This document shows, in pieces, positions 1 to 7,413 of a stretch of DNA of 24,883 nt (the stretch's first letter is position 1; the number at the start of each line of letters is the position of its first letter). This DNA comes from a virus. A program made the translations under genes and the position numbers. The notes under the pieces were generated by a model. That model saw nothing but the letters and a program-made list of their open reading frames with translations. It made no database searches and was not told the origin of the DNA. The DNA lies in IMG/VR virus record IMGVR_UViG_3300021085_000203, positions 1 through 24,883 of that record. One strand, 5' to 3'.

Positions 1-627
1 ATGACACATGAATAAAGATTTACCAACACCAGTTCCAGCGAGAGCAATATTCAAAGTCTTATTGGGAAGTCCACCCTTAGTAATACGATTAAAGTAATCT
101 AGATCAAAAGGAATGCGTTCCTCTTGTCTATGGTAAAACTCAAATCTTTCGTCTATGTTCTCTAAGTAATCGTGACCAACTGCTGTATCGAATGTAACAG
201 CAAGTGCTTTACTAAGTACATCGGGTATAGCATTCTTTGAAAGAGTTTGATGTTTTCCATCAATTATCTGAATTGACTCCATGACACTATTAAACACGGC
301 ACGATCTTGACACCACTTCTCAGTGGAATCAATCAACCATTCTAAGTTTTCTTTTTGCGGAGTAAATATATTCGGCAATATTTCTATTGCGTGTCGATAC
401 TGTTCGTCGTTTAGTCTGTCGCCAGAATCGATTTCAATTTTGAAAGCTTCCATACTAGGAAGTTTATTGTATTTAGCAATGAATAACGTGAACTCTTTAA
501 AGAGACCTTTGTAGACCCCCTCAAAGTATTCGGGTTGTAAAAATGCAGCAACCTTTCTTGCGTAATCATCATTCGTTAACAGATTCCTCAGAATCGTCTG
601 TTCCAGTGTTATCTCCAACTTCATCAT
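1..627 (-). CDS. 41: Replicative DNA helicase gp41, N-terminal part (3' end outside window)
   Basis: This is the 5' part of the T4 gp41-type hexameric helicase (DnaB-like, RecA fold), which unwinds DNA ahead of gp43 and works with the primase. The first 209 codons are present and the frame stays open to the window edge. The protein begins MMKLEITLEQTILRNLL, has a helical N-terminal domain, then the segment RITKGGLPNKTLNIALAGTG followed by VGKS, a Walker A loop (GTGVGKS) near residue 200, and stops shortly after it at MCH. The start is uncertain: ATG at 627 abuts the AGGAG at 632-628, ATG at 624 is 3 nt from it, and TTG at 618 would have the best spacing. An in-frame TAG just upstream excludes a longer start. 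The gene overlaps the 3' end of the preceding small gene by about 59 bp, which suggests translational coupling. Identification rests on T4 family knowledge of the helicase N-domain and P-loop context. Confidence 0.9.
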   Translation of the reverse strand, partial: MMKLEITLEQTILRNLLTNDDYARKVAAFLQPEYFEGVYKGLFKEFTLFIAKYNKLPSMEAFKIEIDSGDRLNDEQYRHAIEILPNIFTPQKENLEWLIDSTEKWCQDRAVFNSVMESIQIIDGKHQTLSKNAIPDVLSKALAVTFDTAVGHDYLENIDERFEFYHRQEERIPFDLDYFNRITKGGLPNKTLNIALAGTGVGKSLFMCH

Positions 628-928
628 CTCCTGTAACTAAGCTACCTTCATTATATGCTACCTCAAGAATATTCTCAAGTATTTTTGTGGTCTTGTTTTG
701 TAAATCAACATCTTCAGATGTAAGACCATCAATGGGAGAGGAGACTACCGAAAAACTAAACTTCAGTCTATCCATCTCTCCGTCAAATTGTATGTTACCA
801 TACACAATTACAGTTTCAACAAAATCTCCAGTAAGAATTCTTACGTGCCAGGCTTGTTGGTTACTTGCTTCACCAACAGGTACTAACTCATAATCTACAT
901 TCTCAGTTTGATTAGATTGTTCATTCAT
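569..928 (-). CDS. Small acidic conserved hypothetical protein between uvsX and 41
   Basis: A 119-residue soluble protein that I do not recognise. Residues about 13-75 look like a compact beta-rich fold (YELVPVGEASNQQAWHVRIL, then alternating hydrophobic strands). Residues 76-95 could be a helix (TTKILENILEVAYNEG) and the last 20 residues are an Asp/Glu-rich tail. It occupies the place of T4 gene 40, between uvsX and 41, but I see no similarity that would justify that name. Its start ATG lies only about 12 nt from a strong TATAAT box, so the main transcript may carry almost no leader. An AGGG lies 7 nt upstream of the ATG and would serve only on read-through mRNA from uvsX. The 3' end overlaps the gp41 start. 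The function is unknown; the position suggests a replication or recombination accessory. Confidence 0.75.
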   Translation of the reverse strand: MNEQSNQTENVDYELVPVGEASNQQAWHVRILTGDFVETVIVYGNIQFDGEMDRLKFSFSVVSSPIDGLTSEDVDLQNKTTKILENILEVAYNEGSLVTGDDEVGDNTGTDDSEESVNE

Positions 929-939
929 AATAATACCCT

Positions 940-968
940 ATTATACACTATTCTGGGGGGTTTGTAAA
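940..968 (-). promoter_or_regulatory. Sigma-70-type promoter for the small gene and 41
   Basis: TTTACA (968-963), exactly 17 bp, then TATAAT (945-940). The spacer ends in GAATAGTG, an element shared with the gp43, gp45 and gp55 promoters. The -35 box sits in the centre of an 18-bp inverted repeat (956-973). The predicted transcription start is about 5 nt before the ATG at 928. Confidence 0.8.
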
Positions 969-973
969 CCCCC
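956..973. repeat. Perfect inverted repeat, possible terminator or operator
   Basis: GGGGGTTT-GT-AAACCCCC, 8-bp arms with a 2-nt centre, located 13 bp after the uvsX stop. As RNA on the minus strand it is a strong G/C hairpin but is followed by CAGAATAG, not a U tract. On the plus strand it is followed by TTTT, but no gene there needs a terminator. Because the -35 box of the next promoter lies inside it, it could act as a DNA operator or as an uvsX mRNA 3'-end hairpin. Confidence 0.6.
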
Positions 974-986
974 TTTTAAAAATAAA

Positions 987-2024
987 TTATGCTGCTTCAT
1001 TCTCTACTTCGATATCAAGTTCAACAACACTCTGTAGACCTATTTGATATTGTTTCTTTAGGAAGTCTTTGAAGTCAGTTTCTTTAAATATAGGAGACCA
1101 GAAGTCTTCTGTGAGAGTAACATCTTTACGAACCTTCTTATCAGTTCCAGCTCGTTGATACCAACCGTTAGATGGTTTTTCCACATAACCTCCAGCCAAT
1201 GCCACATCAAGTAGACCCGACCATTTTTCTACACCACCATTCCAAGACACACTGATAGGAATCTTAGAATTTTCTTTGGCGTATCGAGACTTCTCAACTT
1301 TAATTACAAAATCATAACCAGTAACTTCTGTACCAGTCTTGTTCTGTCTACGACCAATGATCCATACATTGTCTGCACTATACATGATACCAGTACCGCC
1401 AGAGACAACATCTTTAGGATAGAGACCGATCTCTTTGTATGTATGGTTAATAGCGATCATAGGAATCTTCTTCATATTTAAGTATGGTGTTGCCATACGG
1501 AATAAAGACTTGAACGCTTTTGCACGTGACATATCAGCAACAGACTTACCATCTCTAGCATCATCTAATTCTTTCTTAGATGCAAGGTTACCGACAGAGT
1601 CAATTACTATAATAACATCATCTTTCTCAGTTAAGTTTTCTAACTGATTGATTAAGTCAAACTTTAATTCCTCAACATCTTTGATAGGTACGTGTAATAC
1701 ACGAGTAGTGTCTATACCAAACTGATCAAAATAAGACTGAGGAGATCCAAACTCAGAATCATAAAAAAGCATCACTGCATCTTTTTTATGTTTAAGGTAA
1801 GCACCAGCCATCAATAATGCAAAGGAAGTCTTGAAGTGTTTAGATGGACCAGCAAGAACCGTAAGGCCTGGCGTTACTCCCCCATCAGTAGAACCAGAGA
1901 GTGCTACATTTACCATAGGCACTTCAGTAGGAACCATATCCACTTCAGTAAAAAACTTACTATCCGCAAGGGTAGAACTATCTTTTACTCTAGACTGTTT
2001 TTTCAATTTATCCATTAAATTCAT
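987..2024 (-). CDS. uvsX: UvsX recombinase (RecA/Rad51-like)
   Basis: T4 UvsX homologue, 345 residues. It forms ATP-dependent filaments on single-stranded DNA and does strand exchange for recombination-dependent replication, loaded by UvsY. The Walker A region is GPSKHFKTS (residues 59-67), matching the atypical GPSKxFKS loop of T4 UvsX. Walker B is DVIIVIDSVGNLASKK, with Asp142. The stretches MSRAKAFKSLFRMATPYL, IAINHTY and GGTGIMYSADNVWIIGRRQ are also UvsX-typical. The C-terminus is shorter than in T4 (about 390) but ends in an acidic stretch. The start ATG overlaps the stop of the dehydrogenase gene as ATGA, with GGAG about 9 nt upstream. It is the last gene of the operon beginning at the promoter at 4858-4830. 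Confidence 0.96.
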   Translation of the reverse strand: MNLMDKLKKQSRVKDSSTLADSKFFTEVDMVPTEVPMVNVALSGSTDGGVTPGLTVLAGPSKHFKTSFALLMAGAYLKHKKDAVMLFYDSEFGSPQSYFDQFGIDTTRVLHVPIKDVEELKFDLINQLENLTEKDDVIIVIDSVGNLASKKELDDARDGKSVADMSRAKAFKSLFRMATPYLNMKKIPMIAINHTYKEIGLYPKDVVSGGTGIMYSADNVWIIGRRQNKTGTEVTGYDFVIKVEKSRYAKENSKIPISVSWNGGVEKWSGLLDVALAGGYVEKPSNGWYQRAGTDKKVRKDVTLTEDFWSPIFKETDFKDFLKKQYQIGLQSVVELDIEVENEAA

Positions 2025-2932
2025 TCTTTATCTTCTCCAAAATTCACAAATGTAATATTATTAACTCTTTCACGATCATCTAACTCATAGTCCTTTCGGT
2101 AACGAGTGTTGATATCTAGAATTCTTTCTAGAATATCCATTGATACTATGTTCCCATCTTCATCAGTCTGTTCAGAAAACTTTAAGAGAGCATTAGTATC
2201 TTTCGGCAAACATGCGCCACCGAAACCACGTTTCTTATCGAAGCCCGGCACACGTGTATGACCGATTCCGACTCTGGGATCTAATCCCACAGTACGTGAT
2301 ATAATATTGTAACTGCAACCATACATATTAATCAAATCATAAATCTGATTAAAGAATGTAACCTTAGTCGCTAGGTACGAATTGATTGTATACTTTACAA
2401 AGGAAGCTTCAAATGCTGTCATATAGTGGTAGTCATTAGATGCACATCCACTAAATATATCATAAATTTCACTTAGTTCACGAGTTGCAGATTCTGATCC
2501 ACCCATGACATGATAGTCAGCATTGACAAAGTCCGCCTTGGCATTAGACTCTGTAAGAAACTCTGGGTTATAAACAAAACGATCCGTATCCTTAAGATCC
2601 ATAGAACTATAAATCTTATCAATTATATCGGGAGTTACTGTCGATTTAACAACAACTAATGCTTTAGTATGGATAAGAGATTTTTGTACTGCATCAATAA
2701 CAATAGTAGCATCAACCTTACCATCTTCGCCTTGTGGTGTTGGTGCGCATACGAATACGAGATGAGGAGAAAACTCTTTCAAGTCATCAATGGAAGTATT
2801 ATATTTTGGGTCTACAGCATAAGACTTCACCAAAGGATGGGTGAATGCATATTCTACAGCCTGTCCAACAAACCCATGACCTACTATAGCAAGTCGGAAT
2901 TGGTTATTAGGACTCAATGGTTCATTATTCAT
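2021..2932 (-). CDS. UDP-glucose/GDP-mannose 6-dehydrogenase family protein, compact
   Basis: NAD-dependent nucleotide-sugar dehydrogenase of the UDP-glucose/GDP-mannose family, most likely UDP-glucose to UDP-glucuronate because a glucuronate epimerase-like gene precedes it. The N-terminal Rossmann motif is AIVGHGFVGQA (residues 15-25). Other family motifs are VVVKSTVTP (93-101), YNPEFLTESNAKADF (121-135), FVKYTINSYLATKVTFFNQI (178-197, with the usual Lys and Asn), and GFGGACLPKDTNAL with catalytic Cys241. At 303 residues it lacks most of the usual C-terminal nucleotide-sugar-binding Rossmann domain (family length about 390-450), yet the frame is intact and the tail is not frameshifted, so it seems a compact phage form. 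It overlaps the genes on both sides (start at the epimerase stop, ATGA with uvsX). The exact substrate is inferred, not seen. Confidence 0.88.
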   Translation of the reverse strand: MNNEPLSPNNQFRLAIVGHGFVGQAVEYAFTHPLVKSYAVDPKYNTSIDDLKEFSPHLVFVCAPTPQGEDGKVDATIVIDAVQKSLIHTKALVVVKSTVTPDIIDKIYSSMDLKDTDRFVYNPEFLTESNAKADFVNADYHVMGGSESATRELSEIYDIFSGCASNDYHYMTAFEASFVKYTINSYLATKVTFFNQIYDLINMYGCSYNIISRTVGLDPRVGIGHTRVPGFDKKRGFGGACLPKDTNALLKFSEQTDEDGNIVSMDILERILDINTRYRKDYELDDRERVNNITFVNFGEDKE

Positions 2933-3879
2933 TATTTAACCTTATGGTAATCTTTGTACCACGCATAAAAGTTTTTAATACCGTCTTCGATATTAGTTTT
3001 AGGGACGTAACCCAATCCCTCCAGTTTAGTCGTATTAGACCAAGTCTCTAAAGAATCTGCTGGATGTCTAGGAACCAAATCAATTATGGCATCTATACCA
3101 CAGTTCTTTTCAATCTCCCTTACAAAATGCATAAGGTCAACTTGTTTGCCACGACCAATATTAAAGATTTCACTATTCCCAATTTCATTATTGTGAATAA
3201 CGATTTCAATACCATCTAAGATATCTTCAACGTATGTGAAGTCTCTTTTCATATTACCATAATTATACACTTTTATTTCGTTTTTGTCAAGTATATTTTT
3301 AGTAAAATCAAACAAAGCCATATCGGGTCTTCCCCAAGGGCCATATACAGTAAAGAATCTAAGTCCTGTATTATTCAGTCCAGATATCTCAAACTGAATT
3401 TCGTTGATGTATTTGGTATAAGTGTAGGCGTTTAACTGTTTTCCGAGTATCTGATTTTCTTTCCATCCATCTTCAGGTATCTCGGTTCCACCAAACACAC
3501 CAGAAGTTGATGCATAAATGACTCTAACATCAGGAACAACTTCCTTACACATTTCAATAAGGTTTTGTGTACCGTCAATGTTGTTTGCATGGTATTCAGA
3601 TTCCTTTCCGAAAGAATCTCTAACTCCAGCATGTGCCGCAAGGTGAACTATAGTATCAGGTCTAAAGTCACCCAATACAATTCTTAATCCATCCCTATCT
3701 CTCAGATCACATTCAGAAACATCTAATCCAAAATGATTTACTCTATCTCTTTTCAGTTCTGGTTCATAAAGATGATTGTTGTAGTTATCTAAACCACGAA
3801 CATCATGTCCACTATTCCTTAACCTATTTGTTAATTGTGAACCGATAAATCCTGCGGCTCCAGTTACTAATATTTTCAT
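2932..3879 (-). CDS. NAD-dependent epimerase, UDP-glucuronate 4-epimerase-like
   Basis: Extended short-chain dehydrogenase/reductase of 315 residues, a full-length single-domain enzyme. The cofactor motif is TGAAGFIGSQ (6-15), the active site is S-T-S at 124-126 with Tyr152-x-x-x-Lys156 (YTYTK), and the substrate region is LRFFTVYGPWGRPDMALFDF. This last region with YNYGNMKRDFTYVEDILDGI is characteristic of UDP-glucuronate 4-epimerases, which turn UDP-glucuronate into UDP-galacturonate. A dTDP-glucose dehydratase or UDP-glucose 4-epimerase is less likely, and a UDP-xylose synthase cannot be excluded from motifs alone. It is sandwiched by start/stop overlaps (TAATG with the upstream primase-like gene) and is followed directly by the dehydrogenase that would supply its substrate, so the pair reads as a two-step UDP-sugar pathway. 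Confidence 0.88.
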   Translation of the reverse strand: MKILVTGAAGFIGSQLTNRLRNSGHDVRGLDNYNNHLYEPELKRDRVNHFGLDVSECDLRDRDGLRIVLGDFRPDTIVHLAAHAGVRDSFGKESEYHANNIDGTQNLIEMCKEVVPDVRVIYASTSGVFGGTEIPEDGWKENQILGKQLNAYTYTKYINEIQFEISGLNNTGLRFFTVYGPWGRPDMALFDFTKNILDKNEIKVYNYGNMKRDFTYVEDILDGIEIVIHNNEIGNSEIFNIGRGKQVDLMHFVREIEKNCGIDAIIDLVPRHPADSLETWSNTTKLEGLGYVPKTNIEDGIKNFYAWYKDYHKVK

Positions 3880-4823
3880 TAACCTTTCCTATAAACGTAT
3901 TCTAGCGCTCTATCGGCTTCTACGATAATTGGACGATTCTCATACCAATTGCCATTACAAGCGTCAAACTCTTTACACAATTCAGCAATCTGAATTGCAG
4001 TTATTGGGTATCCTTTCTTTATAGCGTTTCCAGCTATCGCTATCATTATCTGGTACATTTTTGCGTACCATCCAGTTCCAGTTATAGTTTGATATTCCAT
4101 CGCCATTCTTTTTGGAAAGAATGGACAATCTCTAAAACCCGTCCATCGATACTCAGTATTATTTAGACTATTCTTACGATGTTCTATGACCGCACTTTGC
4201 ATTTGTGGTGGTAATCTATCAAGAAAAGAATTTCCGGTCTTCTGAACATAAGGATGTTTAGAGATAAGTTCGGAAGTGTTTAATGCCTTACCAGATGTAT
4301 TATGAAAAATAAAACCATAGGCGTCAGGATAATCAGCTGGTACATAATACATACGCGCCAAGTCTTTAGTTTGCGGATCTCCCATTTCCCCCAGTTCGGT
4401 ATTGAGGGCGTGCCAGAACGCTTTGATATTATCTCTCTGTATCTGTTCATCAATCCTAAATACAATACGAAATTTAAGATAATCCATGCGACTAGAAGCA
4501 GTGCTATAAACCACATAATCGACATCTCCCAGTTGTTCAGAAAGTTGTTCATTTAGAGTGTCCACACTGTTAGAAAACCTATGAGTATCAACATCAACAG
4601 CACACCAACCACCCCAATATAAAGTATTGTCATTAGAACGCGTACTATCGGTTTTAAAAACAGCAGGACTAATAAGAGGACTAGAATTATTTCCACCTTT
4701 CTTTCCTTTTTGTTTGATCAATCCATAAAGTTCTTGGACGAACTTATCCCAAGTATCGTAAGAAACTTTTCTATGAGTCTTGTTATCAAACTGATTTTTG
4801 AATATAGTTAATTCGTAATTCAT
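3879..4823 (-). CDS. Putative primase-polymerase-like (AEP-type) protein
   Basis: A 314-residue protein of uncertain family. Residues 70-125 look like the core of an archaeo-eukaryotic primase: WGGWCAVDVDTH holds a DxD pair (Asp77, Asp79), followed by DYVVYSTASSRMDYLKFRIVF, which resembles the S-T-x-S-H...K-x-R segment of plasmid and phage primases, then GDPQTKDLARMYYVPADYPD, similar to the usual D...dpsR...yp segment. The expected His of the sxH motif is not obvious here (Ser/Arg instead). Residues about 230-314 form a helical domain (GWYAKMYQIMIAIAGNAIKK...) like the PriCT-type tails of such primases. It lies next to DNA polymerase gp43 and begins the operon with the sugar genes and uvsX. 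There is no Shine-Dalgarno sequence and the promoter -10 box lies 6 nt from the ATG. Family assignment is inference; a replication role is likely from context. Confidence 0.55.
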   Translation of the reverse strand: MNYELTIFKNQFDNKTHRKVSYDTWDKFVQELYGLIKQKGKKGGNNSSPLISPAVFKTDSTRSNDNTLYWGGWCAVDVDTHRFSNSVDTLNEQLSEQLGDVDYVVYSTASSRMDYLKFRIVFRIDEQIQRDNIKAFWHALNTELGEMGDPQTKDLARMYYVPADYPDAYGFIFHNTSGKALNTSELISKHPYVQKTGNSFLDRLPPQMQSAVIEHRKNSLNNTEYRWTGFRDCPFFPKRMAMEYQTITGTGWYAKMYQIMIAIAGNAIKKGYPITAIQIAELCKEFDACNGNWYENRPIIVEADRALEYVYRKG

Positions 4824-4829
4824 AGTGGT

Positions 4830-4858
4830 ATTATAACATACTTAGGAGTATTTGTCAA
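4830..4858 (-). promoter_or_regulatory. Sigma-70-type promoter of the primase-like/epimerase/dehydrogenase/uvsX operon
   Basis: Consensus TTGACA (4858-4853), 17 bp, consensus TATAAT (4835-4830). The TGA stop codon of gp43 lies within the -35 box. Only 6 nt separate TATAAT from the ATG at 4823, so transcription should begin at or next to the start codon, giving a leaderless mRNA. Confidence 0.85.
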
Positions 4859-7353
4859 CAGAAGAAATCCTCAAGTGATGCGCGAGGTTCAGCTGACCAG
4901 TCAACTGCCTCTAGTATAGGTAACAATGGATCGAGGAAAGTCTTATCAAACATCTTATCATAGTCGATGTACTTATGTAGATTGACCTCGGGCGGTAAGA
5001 ACTGAGGATAAGATACTACGTTCTCACTGATAGGATTAGGCATCTTAAGATAACAAAACTTGATCTTCTCACCATTCTTAATATATTCATATCTTTTATC
5101 GAGGGAAAGTTTTTTAATCTGATCATTGTACAACAAACTACCACGAACATGTATGGGAGTACCTTTTGAGTATATACTCTTGGCATCTCTCCACTTCTTA
5201 AGATCAGAAACAGACCGAGGGAAGGATACCGACTCTGGGGGAAGAGTACGAAAATCTGTGCGGAAGTTTCTTATAAAACTTTGAGTATCACTCTCACTAC
5301 CATTTATAATAACGTGGAAGATTTCCTTGAACTTATCCCTGACCGTCATAGGAGTACTAGACTTGATTGCCTCGATACCCATCATCTTTAGTTTAGGTTC
5401 TGCGTACTGGACACCCTCATTATTATGTACGTTGAGGATGTATCGTTTCTTGGCTACCCAGATACCCTTGTCCGCGATTACCTCACGACCCATCTCCATT
5501 CGGTTTTCATACGCGCCAGTCATGTCAGCCATCTCCTGATACGACTTAGTCAGAACAGGTTCAAAATGATCCTTACAAATGTTATCTAAAAACTTAACAG
5601 GATTCTTGGGAGAGAACTTTTCGACCAAGGATTCCATTCGGATATATACTGAGTCGGTATCGATCGCAACAACATAGTCTTCCTCCGTCTTAAGAAGTTT
5701 TTGCATCTCGTCGTTGACGGTTCTTTCTGCCCACTTAATGGCTAACTGTCCAGCCATAGTAATAGACTCCGCAACACGTTGATCGAAATACCGGAACCAT
5801 CGGTTACCCAAAGCACCATAAAGTGAGTTCATAAGAATCTTGATTGCCATTTGTTGGTTATCAAGTTGGGATATCTTATTCTTAAGCGAAGGGTCTTTGG
5901 TATTCTCAAACTCTTGTTGGGTCTTCAACATCTCCTTCTTAATAACTTTACGATCATTATAATAACGAGTAATAATCTCTGGGACAATACCCTTTCGATC
6001 ATGAGAGAATCTGACTCCGGTGGGAGCGATAGAGTGACAGAGTTTTGTATAATCAAAGTCATCCTTAAACAAATTACCTTCTAGTATTTTCTCTACCGAT
6101 ACATCGGGGACAATACCATCAAGGACAGTTTCGGGGGACATATTATATTGAACGATCAGATTGGGATAGAGTGAGTTCAAGTCAAATGAAGTTACCCAGT
6201 TATGTTGACCAACTTGAGGTTCCTTAACATATCCGCCGGGATATGGGGTCTTAGACTTCTCTATCTTGGGAGGACATGCAATCTTGGATTGGTTCAACAT
6301 ACGATAGATAATGACATCCCATATAGTGGTCGTACCTAGGGTGTCGGAATAGTTAACTCCAGCTCGGTAGGCCATTGTCATAACCAAATCAATAAGGCCG
6401 AGAACTTCATCAATGCGAAGTACGAGTTCGGTATCTTTAATGTTGTAGTCAATATATTTTTGTGGGTCTTCGATATATAGATTATGCAGACTTCCGTGTT
6501 CCTCATAGGACAACTTACGTTCTCCAAGAACAACATTTGCGATGTGATCCAGTCTATAGGATTCTTGTTGACCTAATGTATTGTAAGTAAATTTACGGAA
6601 TAGATCAAAGTAATCTAGTTGCGCCACACCCATAATATCAAATGTGTCAGCTTCGTCCATACCAAATTTATTGACTCGACCCTTCTTAAGTCTGACCACA
6701 CCCCAAGGAGAAAATTTCCTAGACTCTTCCTCACCGAACAAACGCATGGTCCTATTAATAAGATAGGTCATATCAAAAGAAGTACTGTTCCATCCAGTGA
6801 TGATATCGGGGGTCCACTCTTTCCAGTGTTCAATAAACTTGGTCATCAACTCAGCTTCAGTCTCACACTTAACATAAAGAACATCGTCTCTAGTATTCTC
6901 ATAATCAATACAAGACCAGACCCGACGAATTCCATCTCTCTGAATTATCGTGATAGCAGTGACAGGATGTTGCGCTAATGTTGGTTCGGGGAAACCTTCC
7001 TCAGAGTGAACCTCAATATCTATGTAGGTTACCTCAACATCTTTGGAATCGAAGTTTATGTTGTTGGGAAACTTTTCAGAAATATATTGGTAAATAAAGT
7101 TGTTCATACCATAGACTCGGAAATTTTCTACGTTGTCATAACGTTTTATAAAGTCTGAGGCTTCCTTCATAGAATCTAACTGGATGGGTTCTAGATTAAT
7201 TTGATCTAGTCCTTTCCAAGGAGTCTTTTGTTTTGGGGTAGGAATGAAAAGTGTGGGTTGAAAAGGAACGCGTTTTTTTACACGAACGCCGTCTTTATAC
7301 CCACGGTAGAGGATGTTATTACCGTAACGAGTTACTGATGTATAAAATTCCAT
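4855..7353 (-). CDS. 43: DNA polymerase gp43 (family B)
   Basis: Replicative family B DNA polymerase with 3'-5' proofreading exonuclease, 832 residues against about 900 in T4. Exonuclease motif I is YIDIEVHSE with Asp112 and Glu114 (same numbering as T4), motif [10 protein letters not shown] with Asp194, motif [11 protein letters not shown] with Asp307. Polymerase motif A is [10 protein letters not shown] (391-400), motif [14 protein letters not shown] (505-517), motif C AIDTDSVY (563-570), and KKRY is at 635-638. The C-terminus RASLEDFFC matches a clamp-binding peptide for gp45. Every catalytic residue is present. It has its own promoter (7407-7379), a GGAG ribosome site, and shares a 15-nt leader motif with gene 44. 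The stop overlaps the next promoter. Confidence 0.98.
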   Translation of the reverse strand: MEFYTSVTRYGNNILYRGYKDGVRVKKRVPFQPTLFIPTPKQKTPWKGLDQINLEPIQLDSMKEASDFIKRYDNVENFRVYGMNNFIYQYISEKFPNNINFDSKDVEVTYIDIEVHSEEGFPEPTLAQHPVTAITIIQRDGIRRVWSCIDYENTRDDVLYVKCETEAELMTKFIEHWKEWTPDIITGWNSTSFDMTYLINRTMRLFGEEESRKFSPWGVVRLKKGRVNKFGMDEADTFDIMGVAQLDYFDLFRKFTYNTLGQQESYRLDHIANVVLGERKLSYEEHGSLHNLYIEDPQKYIDYNIKDTELVLRIDEVLGLIDLVMTMAYRAGVNYSDTLGTTTIWDVIIYRMLNQSKIACPPKIEKSKTPYPGGYVKEPQVGQHNWVTSFDLNSLYPNLIVQYNMSPETVLDGIVPDVSVEKILEGNLFKDDFDYTKLCHSIAPTGVRFSHDRKGIVPEIITRYYNDRKVIKKEMLKTQQEFENTKDPSLKNKISQLDNQQMAIKILMNSLYGALGNRWFRYFDQRVAESITMAGQLAIKWAERTVNDEMQKLLKTEEDYVVAIDTDSVYIRMESLVEKFSPKNPVKFLDNICKDHFEPVLTKSYQEMADMTGAYENRMEMGREVIADKGIWVAKKRYILNVHNNEGVQYAEPKLKMMGIEAIKSSTPMTVRDKFKEIFHVIINGSESDTQSFIRNFRTDFRTLPPESVSFPRSVSDLKKWRDAKSIYSKGTPIHVRGSLLYNDQIKKLSLDKRYEYIKNGEKIKFCYLKMPNPISENVVSYPQFLPPEVNLHKYIDYDKMFDKTFLDPLLPILEAVDWSAEPRASLEDFFC

Positions 7354-7358
7354 AAAGT

Positions 7359-7373
7359 CTCCATAATATATAA
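7359..7373 (-). promoter_or_regulatory. Leader element of gene 43 shared with gene 44 (candidate RegA site)
   Basis: TTATATATTATGGAG, ending 5 nt before the gp43 ATG and including the GGAG ribosome site. The identical 15-mer at the identical distance precedes gp44 (11913-11899). RegA, encoded at 10191-9781, is known in T4 to repress translation by binding AU-rich initiation regions, so this may be its operator. The operator role is inferred. Confidence 0.5.
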
Positions 7374-7378
7374 CAGGT

Positions 7379-7407
7379 ATTATACACTATTCAGCATGGA
7401 ATGTAAA
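7379..7407 (-). promoter_or_regulatory. Sigma-70-type promoter of gene 43
   Basis: TTTACA (7407-7402), 17 bp spacer ending GAATAGTG, TATAAT (7384-7379). The predicted start gives a leader of about 19 nt to the gp43 ATG. Confidence 0.82.
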
Positions 7408-7413
7408 GTCTTT

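Noticed and set aside
543-893. 116-codon plus-strand frame opposite the small gene before 41
   Set aside because: Antisense shadow of an intact minus-strand gene with promoter and coupling to gp41; no ribosome site and low-complexity Ser/Thr/Pro content.
2021-2932. Dehydrogenase gene as a truncated pseudogene, because the C-terminal domain is missing
   Set aside because: All visible catalytic motifs are intact, the frame ends in overlap with uvsX, and no remnant of the missing domain is found downstream; a compact form is more likely.
4280-4556. Overlapping frames on both strands inside the primase-like gene
   Set aside because: They are shadows in alternative frames of a 314-codon gene whose product has a coherent motif order; hydrophobic content is a frame artefact.
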